A DNA stretch of 64,000 bases from NCBI RefSeq assembly GCF_001618685.1, contig NZ_CP014342.1:1612001-1676000 (forward strand), written 5' to 3'. The position numbers and the translations under genes were made by a program. Of the stretch, positions 37,815-47,603 are shown in pieces. Numbering within the stretch: position 1 is the first letter of the stretch; every line of letters begins with the position of its first letter. The notes beneath the pieces were generated by a model. The model was not told the DNA's origin. It did no database searches and saw only the letters and a program-made list of their open reading frames with translations. The DNA comes from Geobacillus subterraneus. GTDB lineage: Bacteria; Bacillota; Bacilli; Bacillales; Anoxybacillaceae.

Positions 37815-39500
37815 TTAAAAGTGCTTGAACACGATTTTTTCATTCTCTCCTAAGGCTACTTCTATATGGTGTTGCTCTGTTTGGAACGTATAGACGGTTT
37901 GACCAATGTGAACGACAGTTCCCTCTTTCGCTACGCCAAGCCTTACTGTTTGTCCACGCGGCACTGTAATGTAGGTGGAGATTCCTGAATCCGATCCTGC
38001 CTCTTGAATGGACGCACCTTTTTTCGCGTAAGCGCGGCCGCCGCGCATCACCCCTTTAATGTCAAGAAACCCATCGGAATGGATCGTACAGTTATGGCAT
38101 CCTTGACCAAAAACGACGATGTCTCCGTTGCAATAAATGGTGCTATTTAACGCATAGGCCATCTCGACACGGTTGTTCTCATTGTGTTTCCATGCATAGG
38201 AGCCGGTAATCCCTTTTATATCATCAAGCAGTTTGACAAGCTGTTGGAATGAATGCGATTCGTTCGGAACACTTGGAAAAAAACATCGTTGCAACCGCTC
38301 TGCCACGTCGCGCCAAACTGATGAAATTTGTTGGCCATCCTCTTTTTTTACGGCCTCTATATATTCCTTTCCTTTATTTTCTAAATCAGAAAACTTATCA
38401 CGCATTAAATGTTTGATCAGCTTAAAGAAAAGAAGCTGTTCGTTTTTCGTCCAAGCGAACGTTTTCCACGACGGCGAACGAAGTAACTGTTTTATTAAGG
38501 TTACCATGTTTTCTATATCTTCTTCCATTTCGCTTAACAACAAGCGGATAAGCTCAGAAGGCATTGCCCGATCGGTTCCTGCCGAAATAGTGCTCCCGAT
38601 CACATTGTTTCGAATGATCACGGCGTGTTTTGAGGTGACCGTCGCCCGATGGACGTTTTGGTAGATGATAATGCGTCCGTCTGCTTCCACTTCCATACCG
38701 TCTTCCACACTTCCAATAATATCGACATCGCCGTGAAAGCGAATATGACCCGAGCTCACGTTGACATCGCCTTCGTGGATGAATTTGTCAATCACGGAAA
38801 TATGCACATCCAGCCCTTTTTGCCGAAATACTAACCGTCCGGTGGTCGACGCTATTATTTTTGTCCCGTTTTCGACCAACTTTACGCCTTTTCCTACATG
38901 AACAGTGACCGGTCGAACCGGTTTAGGCGGGATCAGCTCGTTTGTCACAGTAATCCCCGGAACACCGGGAACCGGGGGATGAATGACCGCTATAGTTTGC
39001 CCCGACCGAACGGAAGAAATATCTCCCCCTTTTAAACAATCCGCATTCTCGCCTTCACCCGACAGTTCCCTTTTCTGATTATAGTCTGTATTGACCGCCA
39101 GCTCCACCCAGCCGTTTGTTCCCTCCCGCGGCTTCACGCCTCTAGCAACGATAAAATCATCTGGCCGTGTCGTCTGCGCAGCTTCAACGATCGCGGCAAA
39201 ATCGATCCCTTGAACGATATGCATAGATCGGAGTTTTTGCAAAATAGACTCGCAGTCGAACGTGTTTTGCACCTCAAGCAACAGCTCGGTTTGCGACCCG
39301 ATTTGGCCGCTAACGCTGACTTCTTTCAATCCCCTTCGCTTGTTAGCTTCAGGTTCAACGCGTAAAATGGCATGCAGTTTATCTTCATCAACAACAATCT
39401 GCCATTTCATTATGACTATCTCTTCCACCGTCTGTACTCTAAACCGCTTTTCTCCCGCTGTAGCTGTTGTTTCCTTCATCTGCTCACCGGTCTCCATCAT
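37815..39500 (-). CDS. DUF342 / FapA-like protein
   Basis: 561 residues from the ATG at 39500, which follows GGGAGGGAA; the frame is open further upstream without a ribosome site. The N-terminal part (KWQIVVDEDKLHAILRVEPE) precedes the long DUF342 region with beta-helix-like repeats (HIRFHGDVDIIGSVEDGMEVEADGRIIIY...). A helical insert (about 330-450) and a second beta-helix block (STIYCNGDIVVFGQGCHNCTIHSDG) follow. Proteins of this group (FapA) are tied to flagellar or polar assembly in some bacteria, but the mechanism is unclear. The neighbours are c-di-GMP-type signalling genes. Confidence 0.82.
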   Translation of the reverse strand: MMETGEQMKETTATAGEKRFRVQTVEEIVIMKWQIVVDEDKLHAILRVEPEANKRRGLKEVSVSGQIGSQTELLLEVQNTFDCESILQKLRSMHIVQGIDFAAIVEAAQTTRPDDFIVARGVKPREGTNGWVELAVNTDYNQKRELSGEGENADCLKGGDISSVRSGQTIAVIHPPVPGVPGITVTNELIPPKPVRPVTVHVGKGVKLVENGTKIIASTTGRLVFRQKGLDVHISVIDKFIHEGDVNVSSGHIRFHGDVDIIGSVEDGMEVEADGRIIIYQNVHRATVTSKHAVIIRNNVIGSTISAGTDRAMPSELIRLLLSEMEEDIENMVTLIKQLLRSPSWKTFAWTKNEQLLFFKLIKHLMRDKFSDLENKGKEYIEAVKKEDGQQISSVWRDVAERLQRCFFPSVPNESHSFQQLVKLLDDIKGITGSYAWKHNENNRVEMAYALNSTIYCNGDIVVFGQGCHNCTIHSDGFLDIKGVMRGGRAYAKKGASIQEAGSDSGISTYITVPRGQTVRLGVAKEGTVVHIGQTVYTFQTEQHHIEVALGENEKIVFKHF

Positions 39501-39730
39501 ACAAATTCCCTCCCTTGCAGTAATGGGCAAAGAACGTTGCATCCGCCCCTTTCTCCCTTAAGCCTTTTTGGCTTGCCGTTTTCCGTGGCATTCGTATGCT
39601 CTTCGCCCGTGAATGACAAAACCGTGTTTTCCCCACCAAGATTATACGATCGCTTCGTTTGCCCTCCCGTTTTTGCCGCCTTAATCAAAGGAGGGAGCAA
39701 AGCTATACTAGTACATCCGTACGCAGCAGT

Positions 39731-40447
39731 TTAGGTCAACCGGTCCGGCTTGCCTAAAAGATACCCTTGTGCGGCCGGCACTCTTAACAGCTTGGCTTGG
39801 GCAAGATCCGTTTCCTTTTCGATTCCCTCTAGCACGAGCACCATTTTTGGACTGCAATAGTTTACGAGCAAGCTGACCATTTTTTGCTTTTCGACATCGG
39901 CTGCCAATCCTTGGGCGAAATATCGATCCAATTTTACATAATCCGGCTGTAGTTCAATAATTTTTTGTAAAGTAGAGGCTCCTTTGCCAACGTCATCGAT
40001 CGCAATGTAAAATCCGTACTCCCTTATCAACTTTACAGTCGCGTTCAGTTTGCCGTCTTTCCATAGATCGTCGCCTTCTTCCGTTTCGTTCAGTTCGAAC
40101 ACAATCCGATTTTCAATATGCGGAAAACGTTCAACCAGTTTTTTTAATAACTGCGCAAACCCACGATGCAGCATGGTAGATGGGTACAAATTTACAAATA
40201 GGAGACCCCTTTTCCGTTCCCAGAAAGGAAATTGCGAAATGGAGCCCTCTAGCGATGCGAGATCCAGCTCATGCAAGCATCCTTCGTCACGGGCTTTTTG
40301 AAAAAGGTGTTCAATATTTTTGACTCCGTTTACCCGCAACAACGATTCATATCCGAAGATGCTCCAGTTCATTAAATCCCAGAGTGGTTGATAAACATGT
40401 TCAAACTGCTGTTTGCCAATTACATGTCGAACAGAAACAAAAGTCAC
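39731..40447 (-). CDS. EAL-domain protein, possibly degenerate phosphodiesterase
   Basis: 238 residues, a stand-alone EAL domain. The signature is FGYESLLR (ESL instead of EAL). VFELNETE, IDDVGKGAS (usually DDFGTG), PDYVKLDR, LEGIE and QGYLLGKP follow in order. Most metal ligands are present, but the altered DDFG loop may lower or abolish c-di-GMP hydrolysis, as in EAL proteins that only bind the nucleotide or a partner. No membrane or sensor domain. It sits between the hybrid kinase and the DUF342 gene on one strand. Confidence 0.85.
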   Translation of the reverse strand: MTFVSVRHVIGKQQFEHVYQPLWDLMNWSIFGYESLLRVNGVKNIEHLFQKARDEGCLHELDLASLEGSISQFPFWERKRGLLFVNLYPSTMLHRGFAQLLKKLVERFPHIENRIVFELNETEEGDDLWKDGKLNATVKLIREYGFYIAIDDVGKGASTLQKIIELQPDYVKLDRYFAQGLAADVEKQKMVSLLVNYCSPKMVLVLEGIEKETDLAQAKLLRVPAAQGYLLGKPDRLT

Positions 40448-40618
40448 CGCTTCGCTACTCCTTTATCATTCTTTTATCCTATCCTTTAATAGCCGCTAAG
40501 CATGAAAATCACCACAGGAAAAATGGACTATTTGTGTAATTTTCAATATAGCGTCTTTTCATATAGTTGTCTAACTTTTCCTATGCACCAAACACATGCA
40601 GATGCTCCTTAGCGGCAT

Positions 40619-43351
40619 CTAAAAGGACATATTACGCTCTTTTTTCGACTTTTCACGACATATTTCCCCTTCGTTGTTCTTGTTGTGTGTCGAAACATCA
40701 CTCTCTTTATAAGCGAGACTTTCTTCCCATAACCCCACTAACTTTTCAAGAAATGCGCTTACGTCCAACGGTTTCGTTATATAGTCCGTAAATCCCGCTT
40801 GTAATGCCTTTTTGATTTCTTTCGGAACAGCGTTAGCACTGATTGCGATTATTGGGATATGGCTCGTTCGTTCATTATGTCGCAACATGTCCAATACGGT
40901 ATATCCGCTGAAATCCGGGAGATGGATGTCGATCAGGATCAGGTCAAATTGGCCATCGGCCGCCTTTTGCAAGCCTTCACCGCCGCTGTTAGCGAATGTT
41001 AACGAAAGATTGGGGAACGGTTGCAGGATATACTCCAACAATTTTAAGTTGGATGCATGATCTTCAATATATAAAATTTTTTTATGGCCGATTTGCATTA
41101 ATCGCTCCTGATTCACCCGTTTATTTAGAGGCGAATGTGGCCCGTTATGAACGTATCGAATAGCTGGAAGGCTGATCGAAAACTCGCTTCCCTTGCCAAG
41201 TTTGCTATTTACCGCTATTGTGCCGCCAAGCAAGCGCACGACTTGTTTAACGAACGCTAGTCCAATGCCATTGCCATCAACTTGATTGCCTCGGATTCGA
41301 TAAAACGGCTCAAAAATGTTTTCTTTCTCCTCATCCGGGATGCCGATTCCACTGTCTTTGACACGGATCGTGACTTTCCCCTGCTCCTCTGTTCCTTCGA
41401 CCACCACCGTACCGCCATCACGGTTATACTTAATGGCGTTATCAAGCAAATTCAGTAATGCTTGTCTGAGTCTTGTAGCGTCTGTATATAAGTACACATG
41501 CTCGCTCGAAAAAGCTTTATAGATGAGGCTAATGTTATTTTTCTTAGCGAGTGGTTCCATCCATTTCACACTTTCCTCAATGACTTCATTCGGATGCACC
41601 ACATCGTATAGCAAGTGCGATTTTCCCGCTTCCATCTTAGCTAAGTCTAACATGTCATTCATTAAACGCAGCAAATGTCGGGCGCTTCCTAAAATTTCTC
41701 GTACCAATTCGCGCTGCTCGGTATTGAGAGAATCATCCATCTCAAGCAATTGGGCAAACCCTAACACACCATTTAGCGGAGTCCGAATTTCATGACTTAG
41801 ACGCGAGATGAAATGGGACTTTGCTTCGTTGGCTTTTTCCGCCTCTTCTTTAGCCTGCCATAACGCTTTCTCCATCATCTTTCGTTCTGTAATATCGATT
41901 GCCGAGCCGATGATTTCCGTTACTTGGCCGTTCTCTTTGATTGGGCGCAAGCTGACTAAGTAGTCAATTCCGTTGATATTTCCTTCATAGTACAACGCTT
42001 CCCCCGTTTCCCACGCATACTGATAATATCGTTCTTTTTTGTCGGCGATGGGCTTGGGCAAAAAATCGTGCACTGTCTTGTCCAACACGTGTTTTGGATC
42101 AATTCCTAGATGGTGAAACAACTCGCCGCCGCATAACGTATGAACGAATCGGCCGTCTCTTTTGGTGAATTTAAAGATAAGCCCTTGTTGTTGGCAGATG
42201 GTGTTCCACAAATCTTGTTGCACTTTCTTTATACGTTCCTGATATTCGACTAGTTCGGTGACATCCTTTCCGATCATAAACAATCCAATGACATCCTTGT
42301 CTCCTATAATCGGGATCAAAGTAAGTTCCATCATCACCGGGTTGTCGCGGTCAGTTTTTATGGGCACAGACAAAACGGAAGATTCCCCCTTTTTCGCCTT
42401 TGCTAAGCATTCCTCAATTTTTTGATGATCCTTCCTAAAAAACAAGTCATATACATTGTCTGGCAGGTCACCTTGACGAACTTGTAACATCTCTATTGCT
42501 TTTGGATTGATGCTCGTAATCCTCCCATTAAAGTCCACGGACAGTACGAGATGGGGATTGCGGTCCACTAAACATTGATAATGGACCTCGGTTAGCCGCT
42601 TTTGCCGCAATACCTCGCGCCGCTCGATATGGATCATAGTGCTGGTCATGATCAATATAGCCAGCGTAATAAACGCAAGAATGTCAGCCAAGCCGTCAGT
42701 CGGGATCGCTATCGTCTGTTCTATGGGCCGTGCTTCCTGGCCATGAGGCAGCCGGAACGACATTCCTTTCATTGCGGTATAATGCATGGCCGCGATTCCG
42801 CACCCCACCACGATAGAGCTAATGGTCTTTTTGAACACTTGACCGCTATTCGTGCGATAGACCATAAAAAGAATAAACAATGCTAGAAACGAAGCAAAAA
42901 ACGACAGAACAATCGACAGACAAACAAAAAACGGATGATGATGCATAACCATCTCCGTTTTTATCGCCACCATCCCTACATAATGAAGCAAACTAATGGC
43001 CGTTCCCATGAAACTGCCGCTCAGGGCAAAATGCCAACCTTTTTTTCGATGATAAGAAACTATATACAAAGCATGAAACGACCAGCACACTGCCAGTAAA
43101 AACGATAAAACAGCCGGAGTCGCTCTGTAAGACACAGGAAAAGGTAGCCGATACCCAAGCATGGCAGTAAAATGCATAGACCAAATTCCCAATCCAATAA
43201 TGATGGATCCTAAAAAGACCCAAGCAGCTTTCCCTTTATCACTTTCGGCGACCTTCGCTGAAATGGCCAAGGATACGTAAGAAGAAACAACAGCAATCAC
43301 TGCGGAAATGACGATGAAATATGGATCGTGGTATCCTGTAATTCCCATCAT
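40619..43351 (-). CDS. MHYT-domain hybrid histidine kinase
   Basis: 910 residues. Seven membrane helices form the MHYT domain (about 10-250), with the repeats SMHFTAM, LLHYVGM and AMHYTAM that are thought to bind copper and sense oxygen, CO or NO. Two PAS-type domains follow (YQCLVDRNPHLVLSVDFNGR...; VQQDLWNTICQQQG...), then HisKA (SHFISRLSHEIRTPLNGVLG), the HATPase (NLLDNAIKYN, DSGIGIPDEEKENIF, GNGIGLAFVKQ) and a receiver (ILYIEDHASNLKLLEYIL, LILIDIHLPDFSG). The start has two ATGs next to GGGGAAG; either may be used. Output probably passes to the regulators downstream. Confidence 0.93.
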   Translation of the reverse strand: MMGITGYHDPYFIVISAVIAVVSSYVSLAISAKVAESDKGKAAWVFLGSIIIGLGIWSMHFTAMLGYRLPFPVSYRATPAVLSFLLAVCWSFHALYIVSYHRKKGWHFALSGSFMGTAISLLHYVGMVAIKTEMVMHHHPFFVCLSIVLSFFASFLALFILFMVYRTNSGQVFKKTISSIVVGCGIAAMHYTAMKGMSFRLPHGQEARPIEQTIAIPTDGLADILAFITLAILIMTSTMIHIERREVLRQKRLTEVHYQCLVDRNPHLVLSVDFNGRITSINPKAIEMLQVRQGDLPDNVYDLFFRKDHQKIEECLAKAKKGESSVLSVPIKTDRDNPVMMELTLIPIIGDKDVIGLFMIGKDVTELVEYQERIKKVQQDLWNTICQQQGLIFKFTKRDGRFVHTLCGGELFHHLGIDPKHVLDKTVHDFLPKPIADKKERYYQYAWETGEALYYEGNINGIDYLVSLRPIKENGQVTEIIGSAIDITERKMMEKALWQAKEEAEKANEAKSHFISRLSHEIRTPLNGVLGFAQLLEMDDSLNTEQRELVREILGSARHLLRLMNDMLDLAKMEAGKSHLLYDVVHPNEVIEESVKWMEPLAKKNNISLIYKAFSSEHVYLYTDATRLRQALLNLLDNAIKYNRDGGTVVVEGTEEQGKVTIRVKDSGIGIPDEEKENIFEPFYRIRGNQVDGNGIGLAFVKQVVRLLGGTIAVNSKLGKGSEFSISLPAIRYVHNGPHSPLNKRVNQERLMQIGHKKILYIEDHASNLKLLEYILQPFPNLSLTFANSGGEGLQKAADGQFDLILIDIHLPDFSGYTVLDMLRHNERTSHIPIIAISANAVPKEIKKALQAGFTDYITKPLDVSAFLEKLVGLWEESLAYKESDVSTHNKNNEGEICREKSKKERNMSF

Positions 43352-43748
43352 ACTTCCCCATTCATAAAAAAATCGGGAATCCCCTACTTCATGATAAAAA
43401 AAGACCGTAACATTGACAACAGAGTCATCTACCTACTCTTTCCCCTATTTACTACCAAGACAAAAGGCGGGCGAGAACGTTTTGAGCAATCCGCCCTAGC
43501 GTTCTTAACCGTTTACGGCACTGATTTTGCCGATGTTCTTTGTCCGGTTAGCTATGGTGCAAGTCATTTCTTTCATGTCCAAGTCTTGTTTGTCCTACCA
43601 TCGATTTATGCTGCGAGGCGAAGAACATGTTTCGGTTCACCATGTTTTCTTCCATCTTTCTATTGCCTGCTATTATTTATCGCACAAAAAGGCGATGAGC
43701 TTCTTCTGCCTATGCGTCATTCTGGAAACAGGGAATTTCTCAGTTAAA
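43352..43748. other. 400-bp gap without a gene
   Basis: Contains only short frames without ribosome sites. No RNA gene or repeat recognised. Confidence 0.4.
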
Positions 43749-43776
43749 AGCCCATCCCGGTTTGTGGGGATGGGCT
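43749..43776 (-). terminator. Terminator downstream of uvsE
   Basis: AGCCCATCCC and GGGATGGGCT form the stem with loop ACAAACC-type bases; TTTT follows on the minus strand. Confidence 0.7.
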
Positions 43777-43875
43777 CGATTAGCGAGGCCCTTCGGCCGT
43801 CTTTTGTGGTCTATCAGCTTTTCGCTGCTCGATCTAGCGGAGCATTTGGCCAAAAGTTTGGCGGATAGGGATTGA

Positions 43876-44849
43876 TTATTTGACAAAAAAACTCGCCCCG
43901 TCGATCCATTCGATGTCGTCATATTGTTTGAGGTCGCGTACAAGCTGGAACAGCGCTTCATCTTTTTGTTTCGCTTCGATCATGCAGTCAAGCTGCCGGA
44001 CGGTGCCTTTGACTTCTCGCAAAAAGCGGATGAACATCTCAGCATCGACAAAATCGTGATGGGCGCGGAACTGTCTGTCGCTTTTTGGGCTTGAGAGATG
44101 CATTTTCATCGGCAGCGGCGAGTGGCGCCATGTCGCCACGATCCGTTCCCAGTCCGGCCGCCAGTCTTCTTCGTCGTGATTGGCGAGATGATGGTGCAAA
44201 TCAAAAACGAGCGGCACGCCGAGTTTTTCGCATGCATAGAGGGCATCGCGCAACGTAAACACCGTATCATCATTTTCGAACATGATCATTCGCTGCAGCG
44301 GAGCGGGGATGTACGCCCAATTATGGATCAGCTGCTCCAACGCTTTTCTTTGTCGCCATACCCGCCGCCCATGTGGAGCACGCACCGGTGTTCTAGGTCA
44401 ATCCCCATCCCTCGCAGCAACTCCCCATGCAGCTTTAGCGCGTTCAACGAGGCATGGAAGACATCGGAGTCAGGAGAATTGAGCACGACAAAATGCTCCG
44501 GGTGGAAATCAAGCCGCATCGGATACTCATGCAAAAACAGCGCGATCGATCGCAACGCTTCACGGATCGGAGCGAGATAATCCCAGCTCTCTAGTTCCGG
44601 ATGATTGGCAAGCGGAATGAGCCGCGAGCTGAGGCGGAAAAAACGGATGTCATGCGCCTTGTTATATTTGAGCAGGCGAAGGCAGTTTTCGACATTGGAG
44701 AGAGCAATCCGCTCAAGCTTGCGGATCGCCGCCTCGCGATCGCGAATGGCGCGAAATCGCGCCACGGTCATCGTTTGAGAGGGAGAGCAATGGGGAACGT
44801 GCACACTCATAGCGACATAGCCAAGCCGGACGACGATCATAACCTTCAC
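43876..44849 (-). pseudogene. uvsE: UV damage endonuclease, one-base frameshift
   Basis: Two overlapping frames together give a normal UvsE. The N-terminal part (MIVVRLGYVAMSVHVPHCSPSQTMT to VLHMGGGYGDKEK) is in one frame, and the rest (ALEQLIHNWAYIPAPLQRMI...VFDLHHH...PKSDRQFRAHHDF) in another. The break is in an A-run: the minus strand has GAAAAGCG where GAAAAAGCG would restore the frame (plus-strand T-run 44344-44347). UvsE is a TIM-barrel nuclease that incises next to UV photoproducts. Everything else is intact, so this is either a recent mutation, a slippery site or a sequencing error. Confidence 0.9.
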
Positions 44850-44965
44850 CTCGATAGTTTAGCCAACGATCCATTTCCGCCCGTTTTGGCGGACAACGTT
44901 ATTATGCGGCCGAAACCGATCCGTTATGCAGCTACACGTTCCTCTTGCTTTTAAAGCGGACACCG

Positions 44966-45235
44966 TTAAGAAGGAAAATAGAGCTCTACAGCCCGATGCT
45001 GGCCATAAAACCGATAATGCCTCGGGAAATCGTGTACGATCTCATAGCTTGGGTAGTCATCCAACCGAATGGACCAGCGAATGCGCCCATCTTTGATGAA
45101 AGATAGCAGACCGTTTGATCGCTCGATGCCATCAAAGAAAAACCCGTCACGCGCCACCAGCTCGTCTTCTTCATAGAAGTTGACGACAACTTGGCGATGG
45201 CGGTATTCCGTCAGCAACGAAAGCAAGTCACCCAC
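44966..45235 (-). CDS. Small protein, function unknown
   Basis: 89 residues from a GTG behind GGGAGAG. It has a beta-rich pattern (RQVVVNFYEEDELVARDGFFFDGIE...RIRWSIRLDDYPSYEIVHDF) like a small barrel. It faintly recalls the C-terminal barrel of YolD-type proteins, which accompany Y-family polymerases, and dinB is near, but the match is too weak to name it. The membrane-protein gene ends 24 bp upstream on the same strand. Confidence 0.6.
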   Translation of the reverse strand: MGDLLSLLTEYRHRQVVVNFYEEDELVARDGFFFDGIERSNGLLSFIKDGRIRWSIRLDDYPSYEIVHDFPRHYRFYGQHRAVELYFPS

Positions 45236-45259
45236 GTTTTCTCTCTCCCTTACACGTGA

Positions 45260-45760
45260 TTAGATCGGCCAAAAGAGATGAAGGAGAAACAAACCGGCAA
45301 ACAGCAAGGCAGAGACAAGATGAAACTTTCTTCTCCACCCTGACGCTTTTTGCCGGCGGAGGACGCCGGCAAATAAGGTGATGGCCAACATCGTGAGGCT
45401 TGCATAACCGGTCACTAGCTTCCCATGGCCAAAACCGATCACCGCTCCGAGTTTCCATGCCATCATTGCTCCATGGAGGACAATCAAGCTCGTTCCAGCG
45501 ACGGCAAGCGGGATGTGGGCTTTCATCATGCTTCTTGCTATCCGCGCTAACGTGACTTTGACCTTCCGGATTTTTGTTTTGCGGATGACAAGGAAGATAA
45601 AATACATATTGACATTGACCAAAAACAGCAGCACCGCCACTTGCGCCAGCCATTTTCCTGCCAACACCGCAGCCGAGTCGTTCGGGCGGAACAGCCAGAT
45701 ATAAACCGCCGTGCCGATCACCAACAGCGCATTAATGATCATCCAAACATAGTGGGCCAT
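45260..45760 (-). CDS. Four-helix membrane protein, cytochrome b561/ferric reductase-like
   Basis: 166 residues from the ATG at 45760, which follows GGAGGGA; longer starts have no ribosome site. Four to five membrane helices: HYVWMIINALLVIGTAVYIW, WLAQVAVLLFLVNVNMYFIFLV, HIPLAVAGTSLIVLHGAMMAW, LVTGYASLTMLAITLFAGVL and FHLVSALLFAGLFLLHLFW. The paired histidines in helices 3 and 5 (H-x14-H and H-x12-H) could bind heme. No partner reductase gene is next to it, so the function is unsettled. Confidence 0.7.
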   Translation of the reverse strand: MAHYVWMIINALLVIGTAVYIWLFRPNDSAAVLAGKWLAQVAVLLFLVNVNMYFIFLVIRKTKIRKVKVTLARIARSMMKAHIPLAVAGTSLIVLHGAMMAWKLGAVIGFGHGKLVTGYASLTMLAITLFAGVLRRQKASGWRRKFHLVSALLFAGLFLLHLFWPI

Positions 45761-45839
45761 ACATCCCTCCATGGTTGTTCCGTTTACCATCCATTTTACC
45801 CCAAAAAACCATCCCGCCGGAGTGAGGATCATCACACCA

Positions 45840-46030
45840 CAAACGCAGGGGGGTGGCACTTCCGATGCCTAGACGCTTCCCCTCATTGGCGGTTTTCACT
45901 CAACCAACGCCAATCGATTCATCCCATGTCCAAGAGAGCGACGCTCTGCCTGAGATGAACCGATGGCTACTTTGTCACCAGGGCTCGATGGTCCATAACC
46001 GTTTGTCTCTAACCGGTGCCGCAGCATCTA
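45840..46030 (-). ncRNA. Orphan omega-RNA-like relic of an IS605/IS1341 element
   Basis: The minus strand carries, in order, GGTTAGAGACAAACGGTTAT, CCATCGGTTCATCTCAGGCA, a GAGCG-tc-GCTCT hairpin, GGGATGAATCG and GGAAGTGCCACC before a final CCAC...GTGG stem. The motifs GGTTCATC...GGCAGAG...GGGATGAATC fit my recollection of tnpB-associated omega RNAs in thermophilic bacilli. No tnpB reading frame remains upstream (46030-46060), so it is a relic or a free-standing RNA. Confidence 0.45.
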
Positions 46031-46060
46031 AACTCGACGGCGGGCATCGTCTTTCGCTTG

Positions 46061-46249
46061 TTATAACGCCAGATATACCCCGATTCCTGCCGCTAGCACA
46101 ATGGCCAATCCGGCATAAATCAACGCTAGGCGGGTGAGATTGCCTTTGGTTGCTGATGTGTACTGTTCGTCTCCCCGCCCCGACAGCGCGAGCGTGCCGA
46201 TGAGGCCTGCAAGCATCACGACAGCCGCGGCAATTAGTAAGATCGTCAA
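46061..46249 (-). CDS. Two-helix small membrane protein
   Basis: 62 residues starting at a TTG that overlaps the dinB stop (TTGA), with GGGGAAG upstream. Helix 1 (ILLIAAAVVMLAGLIGTLALSG) and helix 2 (LALIYAGLAIVLAAGIGVYLAL) flank a short polar loop. Translational coupling to dinB suggests it is a real gene read from the same transcript. Family unknown. Confidence 0.6.
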   Translation of the reverse strand: MTILLIAAAVVMLAGLIGTLALSGRGDEQYTSATKGNLTRLALIYAGLAIVLAAGIGVYLAL

Positions 46250-47475
46250 CGTTCTTCCCCCTCTTTCGTTTGTCTGTCGGACGAAAGCAGCTCAACACCC
46301 ATCTGCAAGGCGCGGGCGCCAAACTTCGCCCGCAGCTGTTCCACCGCTTTCCAAAGCGGTTCCATTTTCGCCTCTTCTTCATATTGAAACAAATCCAGCT
46401 GCTTCACCGCCCTGGCCCGGTCAAACACATGGAGCGCGGCGACGCCAAGAAGACGCACCGGACGGCCGTCCCAATGCTTTTGGAACAACCGCGCCGCATA
46501 GGAAAAGATTTCTTCGCCGTCCGATAACGGCTCGATTCCAGTTTGGCTGCGGGTGATCGTGTGAAAATCGTGGTAGCGAATGGTCAGTTGAACGGTTCGC
46601 GAGGCAACCCGCTTTTCGTTCATCCGGGCGCCGACCGATTCGGCCAGCTGGCGCAAGACAGCGAGCAGTTTCTGTTCTTCCTCGATATCGTACGGCAGCG
46701 TTGTTGAGTGTCCGATCGATTTTCGCTTTTCCGCCGCTGTTGGATCCACCGGACGCGGGTCGATGCCGTTCGCCCGCTCGTAAAGGCGCGAGCCATAAAT
46801 GCCAAACGTCTGGCGAAGCCGCTCGCGGTCAGCTTTGGCGAGATCGCCGATCGTATGGAGGCCAAGCGCATGCAGCTTCTTCGCTGTTTTGTCGCCGACG
46901 CCATGCATCTGTTCGACCGGAAGCGGCCATAACACAGACGGGATATCGCGCTTGCGCAGCACGGTGATGCCAAGCGGCTTTTTCCTGTCGCTTGCCATTT
47001 TCGCCAAAAACTTATTCGGGGCGATGCCGATGCTCACCGGAATCGACAGCCGTTCAAGCAGCTCTTGTTGGATATGGCGCGCCAATGCGAGCGGGTGAAC
47101 CGTCGGCATCCGCCCGGTCACGTCCAAATAGCCTTCATCAATCGAGGCCCGCTCCAAAACAGGCGAGAAGCGCTCGAGCCATTGGAACAAGCGGCGGCTC
47201 ATTTCGCGATACAATGGGAAATCCGGCGGCCGCACGACGAGCGATGGACAGCGTTTTTTCGCTTCCCAAAGCGGCATCGTCGTATAGATGCCAAACTGTT
47301 GTTTCGCCACATAACTGGCCGCCAGCACAATTCCTTTCCGTTCTTTCGGGTCTCCTGCCACAACGACCGGTTTTTTCTGAAGCGACGGATCACGGGCGAT
47401 CTCACAGCTGGCGAAAAACGAATTGGCGTCTACGTGAAAAATAATCCGTCCATGCGATTCGCGCTCCGTTTGCAT
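46246..47475 (-). CDS. dinB: DNA polymerase IV
   Basis: 409 residues, Y-family. The palm has HVDANSFFASCEIARDPSL (first Asp) and ERASIDEGYLDVTGR (Asp-Glu pair). The thumb includes GVGDKTAKKLHALGLHTIGDLAK (helix-hairpin-helix). The little-finger domain starts near 240 (KSIGHSTTLPYDI). The short C-terminus lacks an obvious clamp-binding hexapeptide by eye. It copies past damaged bases at the cost of fidelity. I see no LexA box in the 130 bp upstream, so it may be constitutive. Confidence 0.95.
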   Translation of the reverse strand: MQTERESHGRIIFHVDANSFFASCEIARDPSLQKKPVVVAGDPKERKGIVLAASYVAKQQFGIYTTMPLWEAKKRCPSLVVRPPDFPLYREMSRRLFQWLERFSPVLERASIDEGYLDVTGRMPTVHPLALARHIQQELLERLSIPVSIGIAPNKFLAKMASDRKKPLGITVLRKRDIPSVLWPLPVEQMHGVGDKTAKKLHALGLHTIGDLAKADRERLRQTFGIYGSRLYERANGIDPRPVDPTAAEKRKSIGHSTTLPYDIEEEQKLLAVLRQLAESVGARMNEKRVASRTVQLTIRYHDFHTITRSQTGIEPLSDGEEIFSYAARLFQKHWDGRPVRLLGVAALHVFDRARAVKQLDLFQYEEEAKMEPLWKAVEQLRAKFGARALQMGVELLSSDRQTKEGEER

Positions 47476-47603
47476 CTTTCTCTCCTTCTTTTCTTTCGTT
47501 GATTCCTATTTTAGCAGATCATCCGTTCGCTGGGAACAACTCAGGCCGCTTCAAGATACGGTTTCGTTGTATTCATGCTAGGTGCGCCATCCCTTCGGAC
47601 GTC

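Noticed and set aside
44966-45235. YolD-type partner of a Y-family polymerase
   Set aside because: Proximity to dinB and a barrel-like pattern are suggestive, but the characteristic YolD residues are not there.
45260-45859. Start of the four-helix membrane protein at 45859
   Set aside because: The first 33 codons overlap the omega-RNA-like relic, are not membrane-like, and the only good ribosome site precedes the ATG at 45760.
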